A stretch of DNA of 64,000 nucleotides from Anabaena subtropica FACHB-260 (lineage in GTDB: Bacteria; Cyanobacteriota; Cyanobacteriia; Cyanobacteriales; Nostocaceae), in assembly GCF_014697105.1 (NCBI RefSeq), contig NZ_JACJRF010000016.1, positions 1 through 64,000 on the forward strand, given 5' to 3'. Numbering within the stretch: the stretch's first letter is position 1; each line of letters starts with the position of its first letter. Shown here piece by piece: positions 46,936 to 57,002 of this stretch. The translations under genes were made by a program, and so were the position numbers. A model generated the notes under the pieces. It was given only the letters and a program-made list of their open reading frames with translations, made no database searches and had not been told where the DNA came from.

Positions 46936-48249
46936 ATGGTTTCCACCTTTCCCAATCCCGCTTCTGTTGACTTATCCCGTGTGCGATTAGCCATCCGTTC
47001 ATTGCAACCCCAATTGGTAGAGTGGCGGCGGCGACTGCATCAAAAACCAGAGTTGGGTTTTCAAGAAAAACTCACGGCTGAATTTGTCTCACATAAGTTA
47101 CAAGAATGGGGAATTGAGCATCAAACCGCCATTGCTCAAACTGGAATAGTGGCTACCATCAAAGGTGACAAAATCCCCACTTTGGAGAAGCAGGAAAGTA
47201 GGGAGAAAACTTCTGACTCAGCACTCAGCACTCAGAACTTAGCACGGGCTAAACGCCCCGCTACCGCTAACAGCACTGAGAAAGTTTTGGCAATTCGAGC
47301 AGATATGGATGCTTTGCCAATTCAAGAACTTAACGAAGTACCTTATTGTTCACAACATGATGGTGTAATGCACGCCTGTGGACATGACGGACATACAGCG
47401 ATCGCTCTGGGAACAGCTTATTATTTACAACAGCATCGTCAAGATTTTGCTGGAACGGTGAAAATTATCTTCCAGCCTGCGGAGGAAGGCCCAGGAGGAG
47501 CAAAACCAATGATTGACGCTGGGGTACTGAAAAACCCTGACGTTGATGCAATTATCGGTTTGCACCTGTGGAATAACTTACCTTTGGGGACAGTAGGTGT
47601 CCGCAGTGGAGCCTTGATGGCGGCGGTAGAATTATTTGACTGCACAATTTTAGGGAAAGGTGGACATGGTGCAATACCCCATCAAACTATAGATTCTGTG
47701 GTGGTTGCGGCTCAAATTGTCACTGCGCTACAAACTATTGTCGCTCGTAATGTCAACCCCATCGATTCAGCCGTGGTGACTGTAGGCGCACTCCATGCAG
47801 GAACAGCACATAACATAATTGCTGATACAGCCACCATGAAAGGAACTGTCAGGTATTTTAATCCTGCTTTCCACAGCTTTTTTAAACAAAGAATTGAGCA
47901 AATTATTGCTGGTATTTGTCAAAGTTATGGCGCGAAATATGACTTTAGATATACCGAACTTTATCCCCCAGTAATTAACGATGCTACTATGGCTGAATTA
48001 GTGCGATCGCAAGCCGAAGCAGTCATTGAAACTCCCATTGGTATCGTCCCAGAATGCCAAACTATGGGCGGTGAGGATATGTCCTTCTTCTTGCAAGAAG
48101 TTCCTGGTTGTTATTTCTTCCTCGGTTCTGCTAACCCAGAAAAAGATTTAGCCTATCCCCATCATCATCCCCGGTTCGATTTCGATGAAACCGCTTTAGC
48201 GATGGGTGTAGAGATATTCGTGCGATGCGTAGAGAAATTTTTTGATTAA
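46936..48249 (+). CDS. M20D-family amidohydrolase/peptidase
   Basis: Zinc-dependent M20D family: RLHQKPELGFQE near the N-terminus, HACGHDGHTAIALG with metal His residues, FQPAEEGPGGAK, a dimerisation domain, and GGEDMSFF. Such enzymes cleave N-acyl amino acids or IAA conjugates. The ATG at 46936 is preferred; a TTG at 46918 is six codons upstream. An insertion of about 35 residues lies between GIVATIKG and KVLAIRADMDALP, coded by an ACTCAGC-type repeat (47216-47239) and other repeat sequence. This is unusual because it interrupts the core and keeps the frame. It lies behind bioD and may be co-transcribed. 437 residues from the ATG. Confidence 0.88.
   Translation: MVSTFPNPASVDLSRVRLAIRSLQPQLVEWRRRLHQKPELGFQEKLTAEFVSHKLQEWGIEHQTAIAQTGIVATIKGDKIPTLEKQESREKTSDSALSTQNLARAKRPATANSTEKVLAIRADMDALPIQELNEVPYCSQHDGVMHACGHDGHTAIALGTAYYLQQHRQDFAGTVKIIFQPAEEGPGGAKPMIDAGVLKNPDVDAIIGLHLWNNLPLGTVGVRSGALMAAVELFDCTILGKGGHGAIPHQTIDSVVVAAQIVTALQTIVARNVNPIDSAVVTVGALHAGTAHNIIADTATMKGTVRYFNPAFHSFFKQRIEQIIAGICQSYGAKYDFRYTELYPPVINDATMAELVRSQAEAVIETPIGIVPECQTMGGEDMSFFLQEVPGCYFFLGSANPEKDLAYPHHHPRFDFDETALAMGVEIFVRCVEKFFD
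47188..47283 (+). repeat. Repeat-derived insertion inside the amidohydrolase gene
   Basis: Within the coding sequence, ACTCAGC heptamers (47216-47239) are followed by a GC-rich palindromic stretch with GGGCTAAACGCCCCGCTACC. Similar DNA is common in intergenic positions of Nostoc-type genomes. Here it contributes about 32 codons without breaking the frame. Confidence 0.55.
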
Positions 48250-48560
48250 CTATGTAGGTAAGAGCAAGCAAAAACAATTTCCAACTTACTCTTACCGTAA
48301 CCTAAAGTGAGTTCGACGGAACCTAACCCGAACCCCTTCTCTATCAGGCAATACCGTTCAGTTAAGGCTAAAAATTAAGACAGTCGCTACCCCTAAATTT
48401 ATCGAAGCTTAAAAACATAAAGGTTGCTGATTTTTATTTAACGAGAGTAATAGAAACGCTTTATGGGGATAGGTCATCGCAACATCAAACACTAAAATTC
48501 TTTGAAAATGCGATGCTTTTTGTCGCAATCAAAACCAATAACAATTACTTAACGTAAAAA
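48250..48560. other. Non-coding spacer before tRNA-Ala
   Basis: About 311 bp between the amidohydrolase stop and the tRNA-Ala gene (minus strand). No gene or clear hairpin seen. Confidence 0.4.
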
Positions 48561-48633
48561 TGGAGTTAAGCGGATTCGAACCGCTGGCCCCTTCAATGCC
48601 ATTGAAGTGCTCTACCAACTGAGCTATAACCCC
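48561..48633 (-). tRNA. tRNA-Ala (GGC anticodon)
   Basis: On the minus strand the acceptor GGGGTTA pairs with TAACTCC including the alanine-specific G3-U70 wobble. The anticodon loop ATGGCAT gives GGC, and the T-arm carries GGTTCGAATCC. 73 bases, CCA not encoded. Discriminator A. Confidence 0.95.
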
Positions 48634-48725
48634 TTACGGTGCGTTAACTATATTGCCTTAGTATTTGTGTTCTGTCAAGTTTTTCACTTATAATTTTAAG
48701 TTATCTATTTATTTATAAGTAATGA

Positions 48726-48917
48726 TTACCTAACCTGTAATAAATAGCTCATACAATGCCCCATCAGAAAGTAGACTACTAACATAGCAGCAGCCGCAAG
48801 CGCTACTAATGTACCTGCCAACATGAGAGAAAATTCTTTATTTTCTACTGCTTTCTCCATCAAGTGCAGCGACCACGCCACCAACGCCACATCAAATAAT
48901 AAAATAGGAATCAACAT
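48726..48917 (-). CDS. Small two-helix membrane protein (63 residues)
   Basis: MLIPILLFDVALVAWSLHLM and AGTLVALAAAAMLVVYFLMG are two hydrophobic stretches joined by a short charged loop (EKAVENKEF), a hairpin membrane protein. No family recognised. The start ATG at 48917 is plausible but with a weak ribosome site. It is between tRNA-Ala and hisF on the same strand. Confidence 0.55.
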   Translation of the reverse strand: MLIPILLFDVALVAWSLHLMEKAVENKEFSLMLAGTLVALAAAAMLVVYFLMGHCMSYLLQVR

Positions 48918-49022
48918 ATTTTTTAATATTTATTAATACTTGTAAATTAATATTAACATCCTTTAGGAGAACTGTATCTAACCTTGGATAGATGTAATAG
49001 AATTTCAATGATGTCTTTAGAA

Positions 49023-49796
49023 CTATGAGTATAAGCGGACAGGGACTTGACGATCGCGCAAATGATGCTTAATTTCGCCTACGCTTAATTGCCCATAATG
49101 TAATAAGGATGCCAATAAAGCGGCTTCTGCTTTCCCTTCAGTCAGGGCGGTGTAAATATGTTCACAGTTACCAGCACCACCAGAAGCAATAACCGGGATT
49201 TCTACAGACTCAGCAATTGCCCGTGTTAACTCTATGTCATAACCTGCTTGAGTACCATCAGCATCCATACTTGTTACCAATAGTTCTCCTGCCCCACGTT
49301 TTTCAACTTCTTTTGCCCATGATAAGGCATCTAAGCCAGTGTTTTCCCTACCTCCACGTACGTAAACATCCCAGCCGGGATTGTTGGGATCTAATCTTCG
49401 TCTGGCATCAATTGCCACAACAATGCACTGATTACCAAAGCGATCGCTTGCTCGATCAATCAATTCTGGATCACGTACTGCCGCAGAGTTAATACTAACC
49501 TTGTCTGCCCCGGCGCGTAACAAAGCTTTAACATTTTCTAAGGATTGAATTCCGCCACCCACAGTCAAGGGAATAAAGACCTGCTCGGCAGTGCGGTAAA
49601 CCACGTCAATGATAATATCCCGGTCTTCATGAGTAGCTGTAATATCCAGAAACACTAACTCATCAGCCCCAGCTTCGTTGTAAACCTTGGCCAGTTCTAC
49701 TGGATCGCCTGCATCCTTGAGATTAACAAAGTTAACACCTTTAACAACCCGTCCCGCCTTCACATCTAAACAAGGTAAGATTCTTTTAGATAACAT
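49023..49796 (-). CDS. hisF: Imidazole glycerol phosphate synthase cyclase subunit HisF
   Basis: The 257-residue barrel protein has [15 protein letters not shown] with catalytic Asp11, and [10 protein letters not shown] with the second catalytic Asp (about 130), then VIASGGAGN. It receives ammonia from HisH and closes the imidazole ring in His synthesis. Length is standard. Start ATG at 49796. No other his gene is adjacent, as usual in cyanobacteria. Confidence 0.96.
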   Translation of the reverse strand: MLSKRILPCLDVKAGRVVKGVNFVNLKDAGDPVELAKVYNEAGADELVFLDITATHEDRDIIIDVVYRTAEQVFIPLTVGGGIQSLENVKALLRAGADKVSINSAAVRDPELIDRASDRFGNQCIVVAIDARRRLDPNNPGWDVYVRGGRENTGLDALSWAKEVEKRGAGELLVTSMDADGTQAGYDIELTRAIAESVEIPVIASGGAGNCEHIYTALTEGKAEAALLASLLHYGQLSVGEIKHHLRDRQVPVRLYS

Positions 49797-49950
49797 AATA
49801 ATTTTTTAACTCCTGGGTAATTGTCCGGAATCTAAATTTTAAATTGACCTGTGTATTTTCTCACCAAAATCTTCGCCACCTTTTCTACTACCAGTATGAC
49901 GGCAAAGATTTAGCTCAAATAGTCCTAAACATAGAGTTGCAAGCTGAATT

Positions 49951-51051
49951 ATGGCGATCATCTCCTCAAAAAAACAGCCCCCAGAACCCAACGGACAACC
50001 AAATAAGCACCGGGAGTCAGCACCAGCAGCCCCCAAAGAAAAGATTTTGCAACCTGAAGCTGCTATTGATGAACAAGGTAAGCAAGAAGAAAGTATTAGA
50101 CCCCAAAAATTTGCCGATTACATCGGGCAGAAAGACCTGAAAGATGTGCTGGACATTGCCATCAAAGCAGCCAAGTCGCGGGGTGAAGTTTTGGATCACT
50201 TGCTACTGTATGGCCCGCCAGGATTGGGTAAAACAACAATGGCAATGATATTAGCTTCGGAGATGGGAGTCAATTACAAAATTACCAGTGCGCCAGCTTT
50301 AGAACGTCCCAGGGATATTGTCGGGCTACTAGTGAACCTAAAACCCGGTGATATTTTATTTATCGATGAAATCCATCGCCTTTCGCGGATGACCGAGGAA
50401 ATTCTTTATCCGGCAATGGAAGATTACCGCTTAGATATTACCGTGGGGAAAGGTTCCAGCGCTCGGATTCGCAGTATACCTTTGTCCAAATTTACATTAG
50501 TGGGGGCAACAACCCGTGTAGGTGCGTTGACATCACCACTGCGCGATCGCTTTGGTTTAATTCAAAAGCTACGCTTTTACGAAGTTGACGAACTCAGTAA
50601 AATAGTCCTGCGTAGCGCCCAACTACTCCAAACCAACGTTACCGATGATGGGGCTACAGAAATTGCCCGTCGTTCACGGGGAACACCACGCATCGCTAAT
50701 AGATTACTCAAACGCGTCCGCGATTATGCAGAAGTAAAATCCTGTCCAGAAGTTTGTCAAAATGTTGCCGCCGAAGCTTTACAGTTATTCCAAGTAGACC
50801 CATGCGGATTGGATTGGACAGACCGCCGGATGCTGAGTGTAATTATCGAGCAGTTTAACGGCGGCCCTGTAGGTTTAGAAACAATCGCCGCCGCCACAGG
50901 GGAAGATACTCAAACAATAGAGGAAGTCTACGAACCTTATCTGATGCAAATTGGCTATCTCAGCCGGACACCCCGTGGCCGCACAGCAACCAAAGCCGCA
51001 TACAAACACATGGGCTTTACACCACCTAATGAACAATTATCTTTGCTTTAG
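49951..51051 (+). CDS. ruvB: Holliday junction helicase RuvB
   Basis: The 366-residue AAA+ ATPase has Walker [15 protein letters not shown] (near 86-99), Walker [12 protein letters not shown], sensor motif [18 protein letters not shown] and C-terminal winged helix with ISRTP-like [15 protein letters not shown]. It drives branch migration with RuvA. The first about 50 residues are a cyanobacterial extension rich in Lys, Pro and Gln. The gene ends in heptamer-like DNA (TAGTCCATAGTCAACAGTCA). A TPR gene follows 87 bp later on the same strand. Confidence 0.96.
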   Translation: MAIISSKKQPPEPNGQPNKHRESAPAAPKEKILQPEAAIDEQGKQEESIRPQKFADYIGQKDLKDVLDIAIKAAKSRGEVLDHLLLYGPPGLGKTTMAMILASEMGVNYKITSAPALERPRDIVGLLVNLKPGDILFIDEIHRLSRMTEEILYPAMEDYRLDITVGKGSSARIRSIPLSKFTLVGATTRVGALTSPLRDRFGLIQKLRFYEVDELSKIVLRSAQLLQTNVTDDGATEIARRSRGTPRIANRLLKRVRDYAEVKSCPEVCQNVAAEALQLFQVDPCGLDWTDRRMLSVIIEQFNGGPVGLETIAAATGEDTQTIEEVYEPYLMQIGYLSRTPRGRTATKAAYKHMGFTPPNEQLSLL

Positions 51052-51138
51052 TCCATAGTCAACAGTCAAAGGTAATTTTCTCTTCTCTCTGCTTACACAG
51101 TTCCTAGTCCCCAATCCCACAGCCACAACTCAACCCAG

Positions 51139-51948
51139 ATGATGATTAAGTTAATTGGTATTGTTCTCAGCTTATTAGTTGTATTTGGCTGGGCTACACC
51201 AGTCATGGCAGAATCCCCACAACCCTTTATTACCCAGGAACAATTAGAACAAGGGGAGAAATGGAAAAATCAGGCATTCACTGCCACAAATCAAGGCGAT
51301 TTTGAAACTGCGGAAGAGTATTGGACTAAAATTATTGATAATTTCCCCACGAATCCAGGCGCATGGAGTAATCGCGGTAATTCGCGGGTGAGTCAGAATA
51401 AGTTACAAGCAGCGCTGACAGATTACAACAAAGCTATAGAACTAGCTCCCAATGTTACCGATCCCTTTTTAAATCGGGGTACAGCCTTGGAAGGTTTGGG
51501 GAAATGGGACGAGGCGATCGCCGATTATAATCATGTCCTAGAACTCGACCCTAACGATGCAATGGCTTATAACAACCGGGGAAATGCCAAAGCTGGTTTA
51601 GGAAAATGGCAAGAAGCGATCGCAGATTATCAAAAATCCTTTGAAATTGCCCCAAACTTTGCCTTTGCTCGTGCTAATTATGCAATTGCGCTCTACGAAA
51701 CAGGGCAAAAAGAGGAAGCAATTCACGAAATGCGAAATATTGTGCGTAAATATCCCAATTTTGCAGATGTGCGTGCTGCTTTGACAGCTGCTTACTGGGT
51801 AAGTGGACAAAAGGGTGAAGCTGAAAGTAACTGGGTTGCTGCTTATGGATTGGATGGCCGCTATAAGGATATGAACTGGGTGAAAAATATCCGTCGCTGG
51901 CCTCCTAGTCTGGCGGAGGCTTTGGATAAGTTTTTGAAAATTCAGTGA
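51139..51948 (+). CDS. TPR-repeat protein with signal peptide
   Basis: The 269-residue protein begins MMIKLIGIVLSLLVVFGWAT with cleavage likely after VMA. At least four TPR units follow, such as AWSNRGNSRVSQNKLQAAL, FLNRGTALEGLGKWDEAIAD and AYNNRGNAKAGLGKWQEAIA, the plant/cyanobacterial thylakoid-type TPR pattern. TPR solenoids bind other proteins; in cyanobacteria exported ones act in assembly of photosystems or cell envelope, but which is unknown. Start ATG at 51139; a second Met follows directly. Confidence 0.85.
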   Translation: MMIKLIGIVLSLLVVFGWATPVMAESPQPFITQEQLEQGEKWKNQAFTATNQGDFETAEEYWTKIIDNFPTNPGAWSNRGNSRVSQNKLQAALTDYNKAIELAPNVTDPFLNRGTALEGLGKWDEAIADYNHVLELDPNDAMAYNNRGNAKAGLGKWQEAIADYQKSFEIAPNFAFARANYAIALYETGQKEEAIHEMRNIVRKYPNFADVRAALTAAYWVSGQKGEAESNWVAAYGLDGRYKDMNWVKNIRRWPPSLAEALDKFLKIQ

Positions 51949-52122
51949 GGGTGAGGTTTTAACTACGGAGGCACAGAGACACAGACAATACTGCCTTAGC
52001 TACAATCATTACTATATCTGCTTATTCGCCTGATGTACTGCTGTTAAACCTTGATAATCTCGACAATGAACCGCTTTTTCAAAAGCAATCAAGCACAGCA
52101 GATTTTTGATGCTGCTAACTAA

Positions 52123-53871
52123 TTAACTTTGCTGGCTACGACGATGATTAGCAGCTTGTAATAACAAAGATTCCGCAAAAGCGATCGCATCACTTGCAGA
52201 TTTACCGCCTGCCAGTTGTGCTAATTCTTCCCGGCGAGTCGTCAAATCTTCTAAGTTAGTCACACGTACCACGGTACGCTGTTCTGTATTACCGTTGTTG
52301 GCTTTCTTACCTTTACCTTGAGTAATAATCTGCTTATCTACCCGGAAATGCTTATCTGCCATAGCTGCTACCAAAGGTTGGTGAGTAACACATAATACCT
52401 GATGATGTTGACTCAACTGGAGCAATTTTTCCGCGATCGCCTGTGCTACTCTCCCCGAAACCCCCACATCGATTTCATCAAATACCAGCGTCGCAGCAGC
52501 ATCAGCTTGAGTAAAACAAGATTTCAGGGCTAATAAAAAGCGGCTCATTTCCCCACCAGAAGCAATTTCTGTCAATGGTTGCAGTGGTTCGCCAGGGTTG
52601 GGGCTAAACATAAAGGTAATTTTGTTTGCACCCATCGCCGTTGGGACAATTGGCAAAATTTCTACTTGAAACTTTACCTTTTCCATCGCCAAAGGTTTAA
52701 GTTCAGCTATTAATCGAGATTCTAAAGTAGCGGCGGTTTTCTGGCGTAACTGGGTTAATTTTTGACAGGCTTGAGTTAGTTTTTCAAAACTGGCTTTTTC
52801 TTGTTGTTCTAAATTTTCTATGGATTGTTCACCGTCGTTGAGGGCTGCTAATTCAGCTTGAATTTTTTCGTAGTAGGCGATCGCTTCTGTTAAACTAGGC
52901 CCATACTTGCGGCAAATTTGTTTTAACTCCCGAATTCGTTCTTCTACTTCTTCTAAACGCTGGGGGTCGGCTTCTAAATTTTCCCCATAGGTGTTAATCT
53001 GCCTTGCTACTTCTGTTAAGGCTGTTTGGGCATCTCTGACCAAATCTAACAGTGGTTGCAGTTGAGAATCATATTCCACCATGTTGTTTAAGGTGACTTC
53101 ACTGTCGCCCAATAAATCTGTGGCTGCTGGAGTTTCATCCTCATTTTGATACAAAGCCTGATAGACTTTGTAACTCATCTGTTGTAAATCAACGACATGG
53201 TTGAGGCGTTCTCGTTCTTGTTGGAGTTGTTCTAATTCCAGGGGATCGCTGAGGTTAGCTGTACTTAATTCTTGGACTTGGTAAGTCAACAAATCCAGTT
53301 GTTGTAGTCGTTCCCGTTCCGAAGTGCGGCGTTTTTCTAAATTGGTGTGGGCTTGCTGATAAGTACTAAAAGCCGTGGCGATAAGTTGACGCTGCTGGAT
53401 TAGAGCATCGCCGCCATACATATCTAACCAGTCGCGGACTTGGGCTGATTGTCCTACTTGCACTGTTTGACCTTGGGCCGTAATTTCCACCAAGCGATCG
53501 CGCAGTCCGCCCATAACTTGACGATTGACTAACACCCCATTCACCCGCGATCGGCTACGGATGTTGCTTGTTGTGACAGCAATTTCTCGACTAATAACTA
53601 CAGAATTGTCATCAATTAAATCTATTTCTTGTTCCGTCAACCAAGCCGCTAACGAGGGGTTAGTGGTGAAAGTTCCTTCCACCATCGCCTTAGCTGTTCC
53701 AGTCCGAATCACACGACTGGAGACTTTTCCACCTAAAACAGCATCAATCGCATCTAAAATAATCGATTTCCCTGCGCCGGTTTCGCCTGTTAAAACATTT
53801 AGTCCCGCGCCAAAATCTAGTTCCAGTTGATCAATTAGGGCAAAATTTTCAATTCGCAGGCAAAGCAACAT
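52123..53871 (-). CDS. recN: DNA repair protein RecN
   Basis: The SMC-like protein of 582 residues from the preferred ATG at 53871 (MLLCLRIENFALIDQ), with Walker A LTGETGAGKSIILDA, a long coiled-coil middle (EERIRELKQICRKYG, EQLQQERERLNHV) and C-terminal GGEMSRFLLALK and LVFDEIDVGVSG. RecN acts in double-strand break repair. A TTG at 53931 would add 20 residues that are not typical, so I prefer the ATG. An AGGAGAA lies about ten bases before it. Isolated gene. Confidence 0.94.
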   Translation of the reverse strand: MLLCLRIENFALIDQLELDFGAGLNVLTGETGAGKSIILDAIDAVLGGKVSSRVIRTGTAKAMVEGTFTTNPSLAAWLTEQEIDLIDDNSVVISREIAVTTSNIRSRSRVNGVLVNRQVMGGLRDRLVEITAQGQTVQVGQSAQVRDWLDMYGGDALIQQRQLIATAFSTYQQAHTNLEKRRTSERERLQQLDLLTYQVQELSTANLSDPLELEQLQQERERLNHVVDLQQMSYKVYQALYQNEDETPAATDLLGDSEVTLNNMVEYDSQLQPLLDLVRDAQTALTEVARQINTYGENLEADPQRLEEVEERIRELKQICRKYGPSLTEAIAYYEKIQAELAALNDGEQSIENLEQQEKASFEKLTQACQKLTQLRQKTAATLESRLIAELKPLAMEKVKFQVEILPIVPTAMGANKITFMFSPNPGEPLQPLTEIASGGEMSRFLLALKSCFTQADAAATLVFDEIDVGVSGRVAQAIAEKLLQLSQHHQVLCVTHQPLVAAMADKHFRVDKQIITQGKGKKANNGNTEQRTVVRVTNLEDLTTRREELAQLAGGKSASDAIAFAESLLLQAANHRRSQQS

Positions 53872-54180
53872 CAAGCCAAATTCTCCTAGAGGGGCAGATG
53901 CCGGATATTTCCCACTTTCGGCAACTAACAATACCTATTACCATTGAATTAGCAAGCACATTTAAGTGTAACAAAAAAGCAGGATAGGGAGTGCAGCAGC
54001 CGAAAAAGACCAAGCCAAAAGAGGCAAGGGGAAAAGGGGAAAAGGGGAAATACCTCTCCTCTGTCTCTTTGGGTAAACTATCTTCCCTCCTCTCTTATCT
54101 CCAATTCCTAAAATTAGGGATTTCCTGTAAAGATATTGTTACAATACTTAACAAGTTCAATCCGACCGGTGGCTCTATTC

Positions 54181-56193
54181 ATGACTGTTAAGACACTTCC
54201 CCCAAATTCCCGACCGATTGAGGGCGAACTACAGCTAAAGGATACACAAGCCTTGGTTGTACGCTCATCAGAAACCCTCGCATCTGAAAGGCTCCAGGTG
54301 TTGGTAACTACAAATCTCGAACCTGAGACGATAGTTTACGACCCTGTGGCGGTAGCGGAGCATTATCGTCACAGACCCCTGCAAGTTTTGCGGCGAATTT
54401 TCGCTGTTTTGGGGCCTACTCTCTCCTTTTTCTTAGGTTTGTGGTGGGACAATAAACGGGGTGTAGTGGTAAAAAGTGACCGTCGTCGGGCTATTCAGTT
54501 AAAAGACTTACTCACCCAACTAGGGCCAGCTTATATCAAAATTGGGCAAGCCTTATCTACAAGACCGGATTTGGTTCCCCCCGTATATTTAGAAGAACTC
54601 ACCAGACTACAAGACCAATTACCCGCTTTTCCTAACGAAATTGCTTACCAATTTATTCAAGAAGAATTAGGACAGCCACCGGAAGAGGTTTACGAAGAAC
54701 TTTCAGTCCAACCAATTGCGGCTGCTTCTTTGGGACAAGTGTATAAAGGTAAGTTGAAAACAGGCGAAGAAGTAGCTGTTAAGGTGCAGCGTCCTGATTT
54801 GAGAGAAAGAATTACGATTGACCTGTATATTTTGCGCGGGCTGGCTGCTTGGGTACAAAAGAAAGTTAAACGGGTGCGGAGTGATTTAGTCGGGATTTTG
54901 GATGAATTAGGCGATCGCATTTTTGAAGAGATGGACTACATCCACGAAGGTCAAAATGCCGAACGCTTTTTTCAATTATATGGACATATTAAAGACATAT
55001 ATGTACCGAGAATTTACTGGGAATACACTAACCGTCGGGTCTTAACGATGGAGTGGATTAACGGCACAAAACTTACACAGACAGCAGAAATTAGCGCCCA
55101 AGGGATAGATGCACGTTATCTCATTGAAGTTGGTGTGCAATGTTCTCTGCGACAACTTTTAGAACATGGATTTTTCCACGCTGACCCCCATCCAGGTAAT
55201 TTGTTAGCTACACCAGATGGTAAACTCGCTTACCTAGACTTTGGGATGATGAGCGAGATTCAACCCCCACAACGTTATGGTTTAATTGAGGCGATCGTCC
55301 ACGTCGTTAACCGTGACTTTGAAGGTCTAGCACAGGACTACGTTAAATTAGACTTCTTATCCCCAGAAACAGACCTCACCCCGATTATTCCCGCATTTGG
55401 GAAAGTGTTTGCCAATGCTCAAGGTGCTAGTGTTGCTGAGTTCAACATTAAAAGCATCACTGATGAACTATCAGAGTTGATGTATGAGTATCCTTTCCGC
55501 GTACCTCCTTACTACGCCTTAATCATTCGCTCCCTCGTCACCTTGGAAGGGATTGCTATTTACATAGACCCCAACTTCAAAGTATTGAGCGAAGCTTATC
55601 CTTACGTATCTAAACGTTTATTAACTGACTCAGCACCACAACTAAGAACATCACTAAGAGATTTACTCTTTAAAGATGGTAAATTCCGGTGGAATCGGTT
55701 AGAAAACTTATTACGCAATGCGCGGAAAAATCAAGACTACGACCTCGACTTAGTAGTGAACCAAGGCGTAGATTTCCTCTCCTCTGAACGTGGTTCTTTT
55801 ATTCGAGACAAGCTAGTAGATGAGTTATTAAACGGAATCAATGCTTTAAGCAAAAATGTGTTGCATAACTTCACTTACCTACTAAGAGAACAAGTAGGAA
55901 TCACAGCCATCAATCAAACTCCAGCAGCCACCGTTGAACAACAACAAACCTTAGAGCATATCAAAAATATCTTAAATATTCTCCAAGAAACTCGCGGTTT
56001 TGATCCAGCCAAGTTAGCACCCCAAGTTGCTCAACTGATATTCAATCCAGGTGTACAACGTTTGGGACAGCAAGTAGCTAATCAATTTATCCAGAAAGCT
56101 ACAGTACGTCTAATTCGAGAATTATTAACCGTAGAAAAAGTCACCAACAGTAATATAGAAACACCCGCGCCGTTAGTGGAGATTAAGAGATAG
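54181..56193 (+). CDS. ABC1/UbiB-family atypical kinase
   Basis: At 670 residues from the ATG at 54181 (MTVKTLPPNSRPIEGEL). Motifs: KIGQALSTRPDLVPPVYLEE (KxGQ motif), AAASLGQVYKGKLKTGEEVA (Ala-rich loop), EEMDYIHEGQNAERF, HADPHPGNLLATPDGKLAYL and LDFGMMSEI. These atypical kinases support prenyl-quinone synthesis and membrane stress responses; UbiB/COQ8 is the model. Two hydrophobic segments lie near the C-terminus. A TTG at 54136 is not preferred. The gene is followed by a repeat hairpin and a Uma2 gene. Confidence 0.92.
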   Translation: MTVKTLPPNSRPIEGELQLKDTQALVVRSSETLASERLQVLVTTNLEPETIVYDPVAVAEHYRHRPLQVLRRIFAVLGPTLSFFLGLWWDNKRGVVVKSDRRRAIQLKDLLTQLGPAYIKIGQALSTRPDLVPPVYLEELTRLQDQLPAFPNEIAYQFIQEELGQPPEEVYEELSVQPIAAASLGQVYKGKLKTGEEVAVKVQRPDLRERITIDLYILRGLAAWVQKKVKRVRSDLVGILDELGDRIFEEMDYIHEGQNAERFFQLYGHIKDIYVPRIYWEYTNRRVLTMEWINGTKLTQTAEISAQGIDARYLIEVGVQCSLRQLLEHGFFHADPHPGNLLATPDGKLAYLDFGMMSEIQPPQRYGLIEAIVHVVNRDFEGLAQDYVKLDFLSPETDLTPIIPAFGKVFANAQGASVAEFNIKSITDELSELMYEYPFRVPPYYALIIRSLVTLEGIAIYIDPNFKVLSEAYPYVSKRLLTDSAPQLRTSLRDLLFKDGKFRWNRLENLLRNARKNQDYDLDLVVNQGVDFLSSERGSFIRDKLVDELLNGINALSKNVLHNFTYLLREQVGITAINQTPAATVEQQQTLEHIKNILNILQETRGFDPAKLAPQVAQLIFNPGVQRLGQQVANQFIQKATVRLIRELLTVEKVTNSNIETPAPLVEIKR

Positions 56194-56211
56194 AGTTTTT
56201 TTGAATTTTGC

Positions 56212-56253
56212 GAAAAGTTCTGTAGTCGGGTTTCCCGCCGTAGGAAACTTTTC
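56212..56253. repeat. Palindromic repeat element after ubiB-like gene
   Basis: GAAAAGTT (56212-56219) and AACTTTTC (56246-56253) enclose TAGTCGGGTTTCCCGCCG, a sequence class frequent in Nostoc intergenic DNA. The hairpin lies 19 bp after the stop codon and may also stop transcription. Confidence 0.5.
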
Positions 56254-56258
56254 AAGAC

Positions 56259-56279
56259 GAATTTTGAATTTTGAATTGG
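56259..56279. repeat. TTTTGAAT direct repeat before Uma2 gene
   Basis: Two adjacent ATTTTGA octamer-like units just before the Uma2 start. The same unit is repeated before the YciI-like gene at 59480-59506. Confidence 0.45.
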
Positions 56280-56282
56280 TTT

Positions 56283-56861
56283 ATGACCACAACAGTCAAC
56301 AAACTCACTCTAGACGAGTATCTTGCCTATGATGATGGCACAGATACTCGCTATGAACTTGTGGATGGAGAATTGGTGGAAATGCCGCCAGAAACTGATA
56401 GAAACAATTTAATTTCCCTCTATTTGCTGTCGCAATTTCTGAAATTCGTCCCTATTCAACTCATCCGCCATAAAGATACAGAACTCGTGGTTATAGGTAA
56501 TAGAACTCGTGTACGATTACCGGACTTGATGATATTGACACAGGAATTATTAGAAGCGATCGCTGGTGGTCGGGCTACAATTACCCCAGATATGCCTTCC
56601 CCTGTACTGGTAGTTGAGGTAGTTTCCCCTGGAAAAGTAAATCAAGATAGAGACTACCGCTATAAGCGTTCTGAATATGCTGCACGAGGTATACCTGAAT
56701 ACTGGATTGTTGACCATGATAAAGCCAGAATTACTCTACTAACTCTGGTAGATGGATTGTATGAAGAAACTGTATTTCAAGGAACAGATCCCATTAAATC
56801 AAAGATTATTCCCCTGCTAGATTTGACTGCTATCCAAGTCTTGCAAGCCGGACAGGTGTAA
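56283..56861 (+). CDS. Uma2-family (DUF820) putative restriction endonuclease-like protein
   Basis: The 192-residue protein has the cyanobacterial Uma2/PD-(D/E)XK pattern: LTLDEYLAYDDGTDTRYELV near the start, RVRLPDLMIL, PVLVVEVVSPG and RDYRYKRSEYAARGIPEYWI. Uma2 genes are abundant in cyanobacteria; the nuclease fold is known but the biological role is not. ATG at 56283 is preferred, after an ATTTTGAATTTTGAA repeat; the TTG at 56271 is inside this repeat. Confidence 0.88.
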   Translation: MTTTVNKLTLDEYLAYDDGTDTRYELVDGELVEMPPETDRNNLISLYLLSQFLKFVPIQLIRHKDTELVVIGNRTRVRLPDLMILTQELLEAIAGGRATITPDMPSPVLVVEVVSPGKVNQDRDYRYKRSEYAARGIPEYWIVDHDKARITLLTLVDGLYEETVFQGTDPIKSKIIPLLDLTAIQVLQAGQV

Positions 56862-57002
56862 ACCAATCACACATAAAACATATTTTTGTTCTGCCAGTTG
56901 GACGTAGTAGGATTGTTCAGGTATGCCTAAGGTGGTGATTTGTTCACAATTAGGCAATCTAAAATTAGAGCAAAAGACGATTCCTCAAACAAGCACACTC
57001 CA

